Part shown: piece by piece, positions 8,818-24,679 of the stretch
Layout of the letters: the number at the start of each line of letters is the position of its first letter
How positions within the stretch are numbered: position 1 is the first letter of the stretch
From: Arthrobacter sp. V1I9
Lineage (GTDB): Bacteria; Actinomycetota; Actinomycetes; Actinomycetales; Micrococcaceae
Length of the DNA: 64,000 nucleotides
Direction: 5' to 3'
Assembly (NCBI RefSeq): GCF_030817075.1
Contig: NZ_JAUSYU010000001.1
Span: forward strand, 992,001 to 1,056,000
The notes under the pieces: generated by a model
Databases searched by the model: none
What the model was told of the DNA's origin: nothing
The model's input: the letters and a program-made list of their open reading frames with translations, nothing else
Translations under genes and position numbers: made by a program

Positions 8818-9642
8818 GTGTCTGAGCAGGAGCTCGAGGTAACCGAGACTGAGCTGGAAGAGTCCGCGGACATCACGGCAGAAGCCGGTGACGAGTCTGA
8901 GGTCGATTCCTCCGCGCCCGAAGCCAGTGACGCCGAGTCTGATGAAGACGTTGAGTCTGACGAGGACGCTGAGGTGGACGACGCCGGCTCCGAGGAAGAG
9001 TCCGCCGACGCCCTCGCCGCTGCCGCCGCCAAGGCCGAGGTTGACCCCGCCGAGGAGTTCAAGGCCAAGCTGCGCCGCCAGGAAGGTGACTGGTACGTCA
9101 TCCACTCCTACGCCGGTTATGAAAACCGAGTGAAGGCTAACCTTGAAACCCGCATCCAGACCCTGGACATGGAAGATTACATCTTCGAGATCCAGGTGCC
9201 CATGGAAGAAGTCGTTGAGATCAAGAACGCTCAGCGCAAGGTCATCAACCGCGTCCGCATCCCCGGCTACGTCCTGGTCCGCATGGACCTGACCGACGCC
9301 TCGTGGGGCGCCGTCCGCCACACCCCCGGTGTCACCGGCTTCGTGGGCAACGCCCACAACCCCGTGCCCCTGCGCCTGGACGAGGTCTTCTCCATGCTCG
9401 CCCCCGTCTTCGAGGAAGAGCAGGCCGAGAAGGGCAAGCCGGTCAACAAGCAGCACCAGGCTCCCGTGGATGTCGACTTCGAAGTTGGCGAGTCCGTCAT
9501 TGTCAAGGAAGGCCCGTTCGAGACCCTTCCCGCCACGATCTCCGAGATCAAGGTCGAATCCCAGACCCTCGTGGTGCTGGTCTCCATCTTCGAGCGCGAA
9601 ACGCCCGTCACCCTGGCGTTCAACCAGGTCACCAAGATCTGA
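8818..9642 (+). CDS. nusG: transcription termination/antitermination factor NusG
   Basis: A NusG with an unusually long acidic N-terminus. The GTG start at 8818 follows GGAG with good spacing and gives 274 residues; an in-frame ATG at 8788 is possible but lacks a good site. Residues 1 to about 85 are mostly Glu, Asp, Ser and Ala. The conserved NGN domain starts at [19 protein letters not shown], with IPGYVLVRM and TPGVTGFVG, and the C-terminal KOW domain has [15 protein letters not shown]. NusG binds the RNA polymerase clamp and links it to Rho or to the ribosome. It lies between secE and rplK. Confidence 0.95.
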   Translation: MSEQELEVTETELEESADITAEAGDESEVDSSAPEASDAESDEDVESDEDAEVDDAGSEEESADALAAAAAKAEVDPAEEFKAKLRRQEGDWYVIHSYAGYENRVKANLETRIQTLDMEDYIFEIQVPMEEVVEIKNAQRKVINRVRIPGYVLVRMDLTDASWGAVRHTPGVTGFVGNAHNPVPLRLDEVFSMLAPVFEEEQAEKGKPVNKQHQAPVDVDFEVGESVIVKEGPFETLPATISEIKVESQTLVVLVSIFERETPVTLAFNQVTKI

Positions 9643-9771
9643 CATCCCAAGAATTCGTCCCGGGGCTGCCCGCTTTAGCAGCACCGGAACGGCCGGCCGC
9701 CTCGCCATGGCGGCCAAAAACCTGAGGCACGCTCCTGTGCCCCAGGACGTTATTGAGAGAAGGACCCTACA

Positions 9772-10203
9772 TTGGCTCCCAAGAAGAAGGTCACCGGCCT
9801 CATCAAGCTGCAGATCCAGGCAGGTGCCGCTAACCCGGCTCCGCCGATCGGTCCTGCGCTTGGCCAGCACGGTGTCAACATCATGGAATTCTGCAAGGCG
9901 TACAACGCTGCGACGGAAGCCCAGCGCGGAAACGTCATCCCCGTGGAAATCACGGTCTATGAAGACCGTTCCTTCACGTTCATCACCAAGACCCCGCCGG
10001 CTGCAGAGCTCATCAAGAAGGCTGCAGGCGTCGCCAAGGGTTCAGCGACCCCGCACACCGTCAAGGTTGCCAAGCTGACCCAGGCCCAGGTCAACGAGAT
10101 TGCTTCCACCAAGATGGAAGACCTCAACGCCACCAGCCTCGAAGGCGCAGCGAAGATCATCGCCGGCACCGCCCGCTCCATGGGTATCACCGTCGAGGGT
10201 TAA
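9772..10203 (+). CDS. rplK: 50S ribosomal protein L11
   Basis: A 143-residue L11 starting at TTG 9772, which is preceded by a GAGAGAAGGA ribosome-binding site; the start yields [14 protein letters not shown]. The proline-rich N-domain segment [19 protein letters not shown] and the C-terminal rRNA-binding helix region ([12 protein letters not shown]) are typical. L11 binds the GTPase-associated centre of 23S rRNA, where it meets EF-G and RelA. No other plausible start fits the family length. It precedes rplA, as usual. Confidence 0.96.
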
Positions 10204-10385
10204 TCCCCTCGCTGCCGGATGTCGGCTCGGGAAACCGATCACGACGACGGGCGGCACCGCCGGGAAACCGGCACCATCGAAATTGAAATGTTGGGAACCG
10301 GGCACGGATAACGAGCCCGCTCACCAACTGTGGCAGGGCCCAGCGCGGTCCGCAGACCACAACTGCACAAGGAGAAATAAGCAGC

Positions 10386-11093
10386 ATGGCAAAGCGCAGC
10401 AAAGCATATGAGGCAGCAGCCGCCAAGATCGACGCGGAAAAGTTTTACGCGCCGTTCGAGGCAGTGACCCTCGCCAAGGACACCAACCCGTCCAAGTTCG
10501 ACGCCACTGTTGAGGTTGCATTCCGCCTCGGCGTGGACCCCCGCAAGGCCGACCAGATGGTCCGCGGCACCGTCAACCTGCCCCACGGCACCGGTAAGAC
10601 TGCCCGCGTCCTGGTCTTCGCCACCGGTGACAAGGCTGAGGCAGCAATCGCTGCCGGCGCCGACTTCGTTGGTTCCGATGACCTGATCGAAAAGATCGCA
10701 GCAGGCTGGACCGACTTCGACGCCGCCGTCGCCACCCCTGACCTCATGGGCAAGGTTGGCCGCCTCGGTAAGGTCCTGGGTCCGCGTAACCTGATGCCGA
10801 ACCCGAAGACGGGCACCGTGACTCCCGACGTCACCAAGGCCGTCAACGACATCAAGGGTGGAAAGATCGACTTCCGCGTCGACAAGCACTCCAACCTGCA
10901 CTTCATCATCGGCAAGGTGTCCTTCGACGCCATCAAGCTGGCTGAGAACTACGCAGCAGCACTGGAAGAGGTGCTTCGCCTGAAGCCGTCCGCTTCCAAG
11001 GGCCGCTACATCCAGAAGGCCACCGTTGCCACCACGTTCGGTCCCGGCATTTCCGTTGACCCCAACGTCACCAAGGTTCTGACCGAGGCCTAA
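10386..11093 (+). CDS. rplA: 50S ribosomal protein L1
   Basis: A 235-residue L1 with the family signature [20 protein letters not shown] and a start site behind AAGGAG. L1 forms the mobile L1 stalk that helps release the E-site tRNA and, in many bacteria, represses its own operon. It lies 182 bp after rplK and is followed by a strong terminator, so rplK-rplA end a transcript here and rplJ-rplL, which usually follow directly, are separated by two acetyltransferase genes. Confidence 0.96.
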   Translation: MAKRSKAYEAAAAKIDAEKFYAPFEAVTLAKDTNPSKFDATVEVAFRLGVDPRKADQMVRGTVNLPHGTGKTARVLVFATGDKAEAAIAAGADFVGSDDLIEKIAAGWTDFDAAVATPDLMGKVGRLGKVLGPRNLMPNPKTGTVTPDVTKAVNDIKGGKIDFRVDKHSNLHFIIGKVSFDAIKLAENYAAALEEVLRLKPSASKGRYIQKATVATTFGPGISVDPNVTKVLTEA

Positions 11094-11133
11094 GTCCTCG
11101 TCTGAAGCTTCGCAGTGGATCCTTCCGCTGCAC

Positions 11134-11176
11134 AACCAAACCGCCCGGCGCCCGCGCCGGGCGGTTTGGTGTTTAA
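11134..11176 (+). terminator. terminator after rplA
   Basis: A long GC-rich stem (ACCAAACCGCCCGGCGC pairing with GCGCCGGGCGGTTTGGT, about 16 bp) is followed by GTTTAA. It lies 40 bases after the rplA stop. Confidence 0.8.
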
Positions 11177-11224
11177 GCCCAGGAACCACGCCCGGAGGGG
11201 CAGGTTCCTGCCTAAGCTGTAGAA

Positions 11225-12361
11225 ATGGCCGAACCGGATGTGGAACCCGACTTTGGAAAAACCGTTGAGCTGGCGATAACTGCCGTGGACGTCCAGCCGC
11301 GGGGCAACGAAACGCCCGCTGGTGCCGGTCCGGTTACCGCCCAATTCCAGGAGTGCCACGCCCTGCGGGTGGAGCACGAGCTCGCCGTCTGGGGCAACCT
11401 GGACCGCTGCGACACGCTGCAAGAGGCTGTGGAGTATTGGCGGGGCAATGAGTATGAGGAACGACGCCTGTACCTGGCGAAGCTCGGGGCGGTAACCGTG
11501 GGCATGTGCTCGGTGACGTTCCCCTTGCGTGAGAACACGCACACCGCTGGAATCCAGGTTCTGGTCGTCCCTGCATACCGTCGCCAGGGCCTGGGCCGTG
11601 CCCTTCTGGAGCACGCCGAAGCAGCCGCCCGCGAACGCGGCAGGACGTCCCTTGACGCCTACCACGAAGTGCCGTTGCAGGCTGCGGACGGAGCTGCCCT
11701 GCTGCCGGCGAAATCCGGAGCCGGCGGACTGCCGCTTGATGAACCGGCCGTGGCATTTGCCGTTGCCGCGGGCTATGAGCTGGAACAGGTGGAACGGTCC
11801 AGCCGCCTCGACCTGCCCGTTGCACCGGAACTGCTGGACCGGCTGGAGGCCGACGCCCCGGCCCGGGCAGCTGAGTACACCATCACCGGCTGGGACGACA
11901 CGTGCCCGGAGGACCTGGTGCATGCCTATGCCCGCCTCAAGTCCACGATGACCACGGACGTTCCCATCGCCGGGATGGATTGGGAAGGCGAGGACTGGGA
12001 CGCCGCCAGGGTCCGGGAAGAGGAGAACACGCTGATCCGGAGCGGGGTCCAGTCAGCTGTCACGGCCGCCCGGCACAGGGCCTCGGGGCAACTGGTGGCC
12101 TATACCGTCCTGAACTGGCGTGCCGGCGTGCCGAACTCCATCCTCCAGCAGGACACGTTGGTCATTTCGGAACACCGCGGCCGGCGCCTGGGCGTGCTGG
12201 CCAAAGTGGCAAACCTGCGGCGCGCCCAAACGAGGTGGCCGTCAGCGAAGTCGGTGCTGACATGGAATGCCAACGAAAACCAACATATGCTGGCCATAAA
12301 TATCGCGCTTGGATTCAAACCCGCAGGTTATGAAGGCGAGTGGCAGAAACGGCTGGGATGA
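11225..12361 (+). CDS. GNAT acetyltransferase, tandem copy 1
   Basis: A 378-residue protein with a clear N-terminal GNAT domain: IQVLVVPAYRRQGLGRALLEHAEAAA is the acetyl-CoA loop (R-R-Q-G-L-G-R). The C-terminal half (about 220-378) is a second, degenerate GNAT-like fold with EHRGRRLGVLAKVANL and a closing NIALGFKPAGY segment. The two-domain build resembles mycothiol-synthase-type enzymes, but the substrate is unknown. The ATG has no evident ribosome-binding site; TAAGCT lies 5 bases before it, so a leaderless transcript is possible. It is followed 7 bp later by a paralogue of the same architecture. Confidence 0.78.
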   Translation: MAEPDVEPDFGKTVELAITAVDVQPRGNETPAGAGPVTAQFQECHALRVEHELAVWGNLDRCDTLQEAVEYWRGNEYEERRLYLAKLGAVTVGMCSVTFPLRENTHTAGIQVLVVPAYRRQGLGRALLEHAEAAARERGRTSLDAYHEVPLQAADGAALLPAKSGAGGLPLDEPAVAFAVAAGYELEQVERSSRLDLPVAPELLDRLEADAPARAAEYTITGWDDTCPEDLVHAYARLKSTMTTDVPIAGMDWEGEDWDAARVREEENTLIRSGVQSAVTAARHRASGQLVAYTVLNWRAGVPNSILQQDTLVISEHRGRRLGVLAKVANLRRAQTRWPSAKSVLTWNANENQHMLAINIALGFKPAGYEGEWQKRLG

Positions 12362-12368
12362 TGCGCCT

Positions 12369-13487
12369 ATGGCTTTTGACGTAAAGATCGAGCAGCTTTG
12401 GATTCCCGACTCACTGGACGCGCCGGACGCAGCGGACTTCCTTGCCGCCGTCGAGGTGGGCCGGAAGGTCCGAATGCAGACGTGGGGGAGTGACGACCTC
12501 GCTTACGGCCCCTTGGAGAAGCTGCTTGAGTTCCAGGACCCGTACGAACGGCAGCTCATTCTTGTCGCCAAAGTGGACGGGGAGATTGTGGGGACGGTCG
12601 ACATCGCCCTTCCCCTCACGGACAACCTGGACCTGGCGGAGTTCACCCTCGACATCCTGCCGGAGTTCCAGCGCCAGGGCGTGGGCCGCCGCCTTCTCCA
12701 GGCCGCCGAGCAGTTTGCCCGCGGGGAAGGCCGCACCATGATCCTGGTGGACACGAACCACCCCGGGGCGTCCCTCCATGAGTTTGAACGCGCTCAACTG
12801 GTTCCCGGCACGGGGCAGGGCTTCGTGCCGTTGGAGAGCCGTGAAGTCGAGTTCGCACAGAAGACCGGCTACACGCTCCAGCACATCGAGCAGTTCAGCT
12901 CCTGCGCGCTGCCCTTGGACACGAAGCTGGTTGCAGACCTGCAGGCCGAGGCCGACGCCGCCAACAGCGGACGGTACCGCCTGCACCACTGGACGGATCG
13001 CTGTCCTGACGCTTGGCTGGAAGCTGTGGCCGCCCTTGAGAACCAGGCGGGGGCCGACGTCGACCCCTCCTTGGATCCGCCCGTTGAGCAGGACATGGTG
13101 CTCGACGGCGACATCCTCCGGGAAGCCGAGGAAGTCGCCATTGCGCAGGGCAGGCGGACGGTGGTCACCGCCGTCGAGCACCTCGCCTCGGGAGCGCTGG
13201 TAGGCCTGACCACCATCACGGTGCTGGCGCACCGCGCGGACGTTGTCTTCCAGGACGACACGCTGGTCCTGCAGGAGCACCGCGGGAACAAGCTGGGCCT
13301 GCTGATCAAGGTGGCCAACATGGAGCGGCTCACCGAGCAGTTCCCGGACGCGCGGATCATCTACACCTGGAACGCCCCAGAGAACCGGTACCTCCTCACC
13401 GTCAACCAGCAGCTGGGTTTCCAGACGGCAGGGGTGACGGGAATCTGGCAAAAGGAGCTCCCGCACCTGCACACCAGCACCAGCTGA
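12369..13487 (+). CDS. GNAT acetyltransferase, tandem copy 2
   Basis: A 372-residue paralogue of the gene before it. The N-terminal GNAT domain has LDILPEFQRQGVGRRLLQAAEQFA; the C-terminal half has QEHRGNKLGLLIKVANMER, a TWNAPENRYLL segment and QQLGFQTAGVTGIWQKEL, matching the first copy's SEHRGRRLG..., TWNANENQHML and GFKPAGYEGEWQKRL. I start it at ATG 12369 (MAFDVKIEQLWIPD); the frame extends upstream into the previous gene without support. The pair looks like a tandem duplication sitting between rplA and rplJ. Function and substrate are unknown. Confidence 0.78.
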   Translation: MAFDVKIEQLWIPDSLDAPDAADFLAAVEVGRKVRMQTWGSDDLAYGPLEKLLEFQDPYERQLILVAKVDGEIVGTVDIALPLTDNLDLAEFTLDILPEFQRQGVGRRLLQAAEQFARGEGRTMILVDTNHPGASLHEFERAQLVPGTGQGFVPLESREVEFAQKTGYTLQHIEQFSSCALPLDTKLVADLQAEADAANSGRYRLHHWTDRCPDAWLEAVAALENQAGADVDPSLDPPVEQDMVLDGDILREAEEVAIAQGRRTVVTAVEHLASGALVGLTTITVLAHRADVVFQDDTLVLQEHRGNKLGLLIKVANMERLTEQFPDARIIYTWNAPENRYLLTVNQQLGFQTAGVTGIWQKELPHLHTSTS

Positions 13488-13495
13488 GCCCCGAT

Positions 13496-13525
13496 TTGGC
13501 GCCAGTGGTGGCTCTCCCGTAGACT
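13496..13525 (+). promoter_or_regulatory. candidate rplJ-rplL promoter
   Basis: TTGGCG (13496-13501), an 18-bp spacer and TAGACT (13520-13525) lie just before the L10-type leader. Transcription would start near 13532, giving a leader of about 250 bases. Confidence 0.55.
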
Positions 13526-13530
13526 TGAAG

Positions 13531-13725
13531 GACCAAAGACCGTCGGTTGTTGGAAATCCACTCTCTCGAACATGGCTCAACTCTGCAGTTGTGCGCGGGG
13601 GAAGCAGTGGCTTTCTGGACGAAGGACCCTGAACGTAGGGCGGCCGGCGCAGGTGAACGAAGCCAAGTTCCACGGAAATCTCCGTGTTGAGCCAAGCCCC
13701 GTGCATCTGCGCGGGGCGTTTTTAG
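13531..13725 (+). promoter_or_regulatory. L10-type ribosomal protein leader
   Basis: The transcribed region before rplJ contains AAAGACCGTCGGTT and, further on, GGCCGGCGCAGGTGAACGAAG, which resemble conserved parts of actinobacterial L10 leaders that bind the L10(L12)4 complex for autoregulation. It ends in a terminator-like hairpin (13696-13725). Assignment is by resemblance; a covariance-model search would decide. Confidence 0.6.
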
Positions 13726-13726
13726 T
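13696..13726 (+). terminator. attenuator hairpin in the rplJ leader
   Basis: GCCCCGTG (13696-13703) pairs with CGCGGGGC (13710-13717) around a 6-base loop and is followed by GTTTTTAGTTTTA. It lies about 60 bases before rplJ, so it must be read through or prevented for rplJL expression, which fits attenuation by the L10-type leader. Confidence 0.7.
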
Positions 13727-13784
13727 TTTAGCTCACCTTGAGCGGGGACCGTCGCATACCGGCACTATCCCCGGAAGGAGGGTT

Positions 13785-14381
13785 ATGGCAACGCCTGCAA
13801 AGGTTTCAGCAGTAGCTGAGATCACTAACGATTTCAAGGAATCGAACGCCGCTGTCCTGACCGAATACCGTGGGCTCACAGTTGCACAGATCAAGCAGCT
13901 GCGTGTTTCTCTCGGCCAGGACACCAAGTTCTCGGTCGTCAAGAACACCCTGACCGCCATTGCAGCCAAGGAAGCCGGCGTCGAAGCATTCGACGGCCAG
14001 CTTGCCGGCCCCACTGCAATCGCGTTCATCAAGGGTGACGCAGTTGCCGCTGCCAAGAGCCTGACGGATTTCGCCAAGACCAACAAGCAGCTGGTTATCA
14101 AGACCGGTTACTTCGAGGGCAAGGCACTGAACGCCAGCGAGGTTGCCGCACTGGCAGCACTCGAGTCCCGTGAGCTGCAGCTCGCCAAGGTTGCAGGTGT
14201 CCTCAAGGCACCCGCCGCCGCAGCTGCACGCATCATTGACGCACTGCGCCTCAAGCTTGAAGAAGAGAACGGTGCACCGGCAGCTGCCGAGGCGCCTGCC
14301 GCTGAAGAATCTGCTGATGCTTCAGCCGAAGCAGTAGCCGAAGCTCCCGCAGCTGACGCTCCCGCAGCCGAAGAGAACTAG
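13785..14381 (+). CDS. rplJ: 50S ribosomal protein L10
   Basis: A 198-residue L10 that starts at ATG 13785 behind GGAAGGAGGG; the frame continues upstream through the leader but the family start ([13 protein letters not shown]) and the ribosome-binding site decide. The conserved [14 protein letters not shown] and FSVVKNTL segments form the 23S rRNA-binding domain; the C-terminal helix ([17 protein letters not shown]) carries L12 dimers, and an Ala/Glu-rich tail of about 30 residues follows. L10 is the base of the stalk and the likely ligand of its own leader. Confidence 0.95.
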   Translation: MATPAKVSAVAEITNDFKESNAAVLTEYRGLTVAQIKQLRVSLGQDTKFSVVKNTLTAIAAKEAGVEAFDGQLAGPTAIAFIKGDAVAAAKSLTDFAKTNKQLVIKTGYFEGKALNASEVAALAALESRELQLAKVAGVLKAPAAAAARIIDALRLKLEEENGAPAAAEAPAAEESADASAEAVAEAPAADAPAAEEN

Positions 14382-14458
14382 TTCTCTTCACCCCACCAGA
14401 CTCCGGTGTGACGCGTGGCTCCCTGCCGCTGAACACCACAACAGGAAGGACGCCTACC

Positions 14459-14833
14459 ATGGCGAAGCTCAGCAACGAAGAGCTCATTGAAGCTTTCAAG
14501 GAACTGACCATCATCGAGCTCTCCGAGTTCGTCAAGCTCTTCGAAGAGACCTTCGAAGTTACCGCTGCTGCTGTAGCTGTTGCTGGCCCCGCCGGCGCTG
14601 CTGCAGAAGAGGTTGAAGAGAAGACCGACTTCGATGTCGTCCTCGAATCTGCCGGCGAAAAGAAGATCGCAGTGATCAAGGAAGTTCGCGCCATCACCTC
14701 CCTCGGCCTCAAGGAAGCCAAGGACCTGGTTGACAGCGCACCCAAGGCTGTTCTCGAAGGCGCCACCAAGGAAGCTGCCGAGAAGGCCAAGGAGCAGCTC
14801 GAGGCTGCAGGCGCCACCGTTACCCTCAAGTAA
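14459..14833 (+). CDS. rplL: 50S ribosomal protein L7/L12
   Basis: A 124-residue L12. The N-terminal dimerisation region ([21 protein letters not shown]) is followed by a flexible Ala/Gly hinge ([16 protein letters not shown]) and the globular C-terminal domain ([34 protein letters not shown]) that recruits translation factors. The start is ATG 14459 with ACAGGAAGGA before it. It follows rplJ by 77 bp and ends the rplJL unit; a terminator comes 17 bases after its stop. Confidence 0.97.
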   Translation: MAKLSNEELIEAFKELTIIELSEFVKLFEETFEVTAAAVAVAGPAGAAAEEVEEKTDFDVVLESAGEKKIAVIKEVRAITSLGLKEAKDLVDSAPKAVLEGATKEAAEKAKEQLEAAGATVTLK

Positions 14834-14850
14834 CAGCGCCTTTTCCTTCG

Positions 14851-14886
14851 AAAGCCCCGTCCACGATTGTGGGCGGGGCTTTCTGC
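14851..14886 (+). terminator. terminator after rplL
   Basis: AAAGCCCCGTCCAC pairs with GTGGGCGGGGCTTT (one mispair, 4-base loop), followed by CTGCGTT. The A/T ends make it usable in both directions, so it may also end the convergent deacylase/thiolase transcript. Confidence 0.8.
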
Positions 14887-14918
14887 GTTCCAGCGCTACT
14901 TAGTTGGGGCGGGACGGA

Positions 14919-15425
14919 TCAGGCGGGGTCGCTGATATCCGCAACGACGGCGCGCAGCGCGCCCGTGAGGGCATCGGCGTCCACGAAGGCGCTGTAGCCA
15001 TGCGCCCCTGCGCCCATTGAAATCCGCCGGCCCGTGATGGTGGCATCGGCGTACACCGGCCACTCGTTGGTGCTGCCAAGCGGGGTGATGGTGCCGCGTT
15101 CATAGCCGGTTGCGCCCAGCGCCACGTCCGCGGTCGGCAGCGAAAGCTTGTTGACGCCCACAAGGTTCCGCAGCTTGGGCCAGGAAATCTGGCGGTCACC
15201 GGGGACCAGCGCAAAGAGGAACGAGCCGTCCTTGTGCTTGACCACCAGCGACTTCACGATGTCCGCGGGCGTGATGCCCAGGATGCCGGCCGCCTCTTCC
15301 AGGCTTTTCGCAGCCGGTCTTTCCACTACGTCCACCTGCAGTCCCCGGGCTGCGGCGTCGGCAAGGAACCTGTCCCTGCCGGAGCCGCCTTGAGGCAGAG
15401 TGCCGGCTCCGGTTTCGTCTCCCAT
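14919..15425 (-). CDS. YbaK/EbsC-type aminoacyl-tRNA deacylase-like protein
   Basis: A 168-residue protein of the YbaK/ProX editing-domain fold: SLEEAAGILGITPADIVKSLVVK carries the conserved lysine region, followed by FALVPGDRQISWPKLRNLVG and YERGTITPLG. Members hydrolyse mischarged Cys- or Ala-tRNA(Pro) in trans. The start ATG at 15425 shares one base with the thiolase stop (TGATG), so translation is coupled; the longer open frame upstream lies inside thiolase and is not supported. Pairing with a thiolase has no obvious functional logic. Exact specificity is unknown. Confidence 0.8.
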   Translation of the reverse strand: MGDETGAGTLPQGGSGRDRFLADAAARGLQVDVVERPAAKSLEEAAGILGITPADIVKSLVVKHKDGSFLFALVPGDRQISWPKLRNLVGVNKLSLPTADVALGATGYERGTITPLGSTNEWPVYADATITGRRISMGAGAHGYSAFVDADALTGALRAVVADISDPA

Positions 15426-16624
15426 CAGTCGCGGTACAGCAGGAGCGCTTCGCCCTGTCCGCCGCCGCCGCACAGGGACACTGCTGCCTTGCCCGTTCCG
15501 CGCCGCTTGAGTTCGTGTGCGGCGTGCGCTGCCAGGCGGGCGCCGGATGCGCCGATGGGATGGCCCAGTGCGATGGCACCGCCATGGATGTTGCACTTCT
15601 CCAGGGGGTAGTCCAGGTCCTGCAGCGACTGCACTGCCACGGATCCGAACGCTTCATTGATCTCGATGAAGTCCAGGTCCGCGGTGGTCCATCCCGCATG
15701 GCCAAGGGCGTTCATTATGGCGTTGGAGGGCTGGGAATGCAGCGAGTTGTCCGGCCCGGCAACTTGGCCCGGCTTGCCGACGACTGCCAGGTATTCCAGC
15801 CCGTGTTCCTCGGCAAAGGCTCGGGAAGCCAGGACCAGGGCGGCGGCGCCGTCGGACAGGGGAGAGGAGTTGCCGGCGGTAATGGTGCCGTCCGTGACGA
15901 AGGCAGCCCGCAGCCCGGCCAAGGACTCGACGGAGGCGTTGGGGCGGACCCCCTCGTCCGTGGAGACAACCAGCGGATCGCCCTTGCGCTGCTTCACGCT
16001 GAGGGGCACGATCTCGTCGTCGAACGTGCCGTTCTTGGCCGCCAGCGCCGCGCGCTGGTGCGACTGGGCGGCGACGTTGTCCTGGGACGTCCTGTCGATG
16101 CCCAGCGCAAGGTTACGGGTCTCGGTGGACAGACCCATTGACTGGCCGTCAAAGGCATCGGTGAGTCCATCGTGCGCAGCAACGTCCAAAGCCTGGATGG
16201 CGCCGTAGGTCCACCCCTGCCGCGACCCGGGCAGCAGATGCGGTGCCCGGGTCATGGACTCCTGACCGCCCGCCACCACCACGGACGCCTCCCCGCCGCG
16301 GATCATGCGGGCGGCGTCGATGACCGCAGTCAGCCCCGAGAGGCAGACCTTGTTCACGGTCACGGCCGGAACATTCCAGCCGATTCCGGCGCTGATGGAG
16401 CTTTGCCGTGCGGGGTTCTGCCCGGCGCCTGCCTGGAGCACCTGTCCCATGATGACGGCGTTCACCTGGCCTGCGTCCACACCGCTGGCCTCCAGCGCTG
16501 CCTTGATGGCGTGCGCGCCGAGATCGACGGCAGTAAAGCTCGCCAGCTGTCCGTTGATCCGGCCCTGCGGTGTACGGACTGCTGCAAGTATGACAACGTC
16601 AGTGTTGTCTGCGGAGTTGCCCAT
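15425..16624 (-). CDS. acetyl-CoA C-acyltransferase (thiolase)
   Basis: A 399-residue thiolase. The nucleophilic cysteine is in NKVCLSGLTAVIDAARMI, the histidine in GGAIALGHPIGASGARL and the second cysteine in SLCGGGGQGEALL. The full length and the NEAFGSVAVQSL motif fit the family. It either condenses two acetyl-CoA into acetoacetyl-CoA or cleaves 3-ketoacyl-CoA in beta-oxidation; sequence by eye does not separate these. A GGAAGAG site precedes its ATG. It is transcribed away from rpoB and coupled to the YbaK-like gene. Confidence 0.92.
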   Translation of the reverse strand: MGNSADNTDVVILAAVRTPQGRINGQLASFTAVDLGAHAIKAALEASGVDAGQVNAVIMGQVLQAGAGQNPARQSSISAGIGWNVPAVTVNKVCLSGLTAVIDAARMIRGGEASVVVAGGQESMTRAPHLLPGSRQGWTYGAIQALDVAAHDGLTDAFDGQSMGLSTETRNLALGIDRTSQDNVAAQSHQRAALAAKNGTFDDEIVPLSVKQRKGDPLVVSTDEGVRPNASVESLAGLRAAFVTDGTITAGNSSPLSDGAAALVLASRAFAEEHGLEYLAVVGKPGQVAGPDNSLHSQPSNAIMNALGHAGWTTADLDFIEINEAFGSVAVQSLQDLDYPLEKCNIHGGAIALGHPIGASGARLAAHAAHELKRRGTGKAAVSLCGGGGQGEALLLYRD

Positions 16625-16795
16625 GTGTATCTCTTCCGATCTGTTCCGTTGTAGGCCACCAAGGCTATCGTGACGCTCGTCACCTAACTATTCAAACGCC
16701 CCCGCTGCTATGTGCATTCCGGCAGGGTCCGGCTTCGCGGGACTGCGGGGAAGCCGCCTTGGAAGTCGCCGCGAGCCAGTCCGCAAAACCGGTGC

Positions 16796-16824
16796 TTGCA
16801 ATCGCGACGGATGTGGGGTAGACA
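16796..16824 (+). promoter_or_regulatory. candidate rpoB promoter
   Basis: TTGCAA (16796-16801), a 17-bp spacer and TAGACA (16819-16824). The -10 is one base from the TAGACT seen at other promoters in the window. Confidence 0.4.
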
Positions 16825-16881
16825 TGTAGGTTATTTTGCCGTATCGTAGATATTTGCGTCTTCCCTGTTTACCTTCAGCCT

Positions 16882-16892
16882 TCATATAGCGG
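16882..16892 (+). promoter_or_regulatory. TCATATAGCGG motif, copy 1 (rpoB leader)
   Basis: The 11-mer occurs here, at 16966-16976, and at 47566-47576 before rpoA. Its role is unknown. Confidence 0.3.
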
Positions 16893-16964
16893 TGGGCTTT
16901 CGCCTGGCAGCTGGCAATCAACGTGCCGTCAACAACGTCACAGCATAGTCAGCACCGGCCCCGG

Positions 16965-16977
16965 GTCATATAGCGGA
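16965..16977 (+). promoter_or_regulatory. GTCATATAGCGGA motif, copy 2 (rpoB leader)
   Basis: A 13-base match to the sequence 22 bases before rpoA (47565-47577). It lies 86 bases before the rpoB start. Confidence 0.35.
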
Positions 16978-17063
16978 ACCGGATGGTAGCACTGCGGAGC
17001 ATTCCGCAGGGTGCACAGCGGGGGAGATCTGAAAACGCCTGAAGGTCTGTGGAAGGATCCCTC

Positions 17064-20573
<3,510 letters not shown>

Positions 20574-20678
20574 CAGGGGACTTGGGACGGCGGGTTCGCA
20601 CCCGCCGTAGCAAGTCACCTCCCTCTTCCCGTAACCCAAGACTTCAGAATTTAGAGAACAAGAGAGAACAGGGACCAT

Positions 20679-24578
<3,900 letters not shown>

Positions 24579-24589
24579 GAGCCCGTAGG

Positions 24590-24638
24590 AAGGCCCCGTT
24601 TCCTCTGCTTTACTTCTGCAGGGGGACGGGGCCTTTCG
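24590..24638 (+). terminator. terminator after rpoC
   Basis: AAGGCCCCGT (24590-24599) pairs perfectly with ACGGGGCCTT (24626-24635); the 26-base loop has further pairing, and T-rich sequence follows. It lies 11 bases after the rpoC stop. Confidence 0.75.
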
Positions 24639-24673
24639 TATACACCCGATTAAGGCTTGGGATCAAGCCGTGT

Positions 24674-24679
24674 TAGACT
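24674..24679 (+). promoter_or_regulatory. candidate -10 of the rpsL-rpsG-fusA promoter
   Basis: TAGACT followed by a T-rich stretch. The only -35 candidate with fair spacing is TTAAGG (24650-24655, 18-bp spacer), which is weak. Confidence 0.35.

Larger units (their letters stand above)
16625..17063 (+). other. divergent intergenic region upstream of rpoB
   Basis: About 440 bp without a gene between the thiolase and rpoB, which are divergent. It holds a candidate rpoB promoter (16796-16824), two copies of TCATATAGCGG (16882, 16966) and the rpoB ribosome-binding site. Transcription from the candidate promoter would give a leader of about 230 bases. No coding frame in it looks real. Confidence 0.6.
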
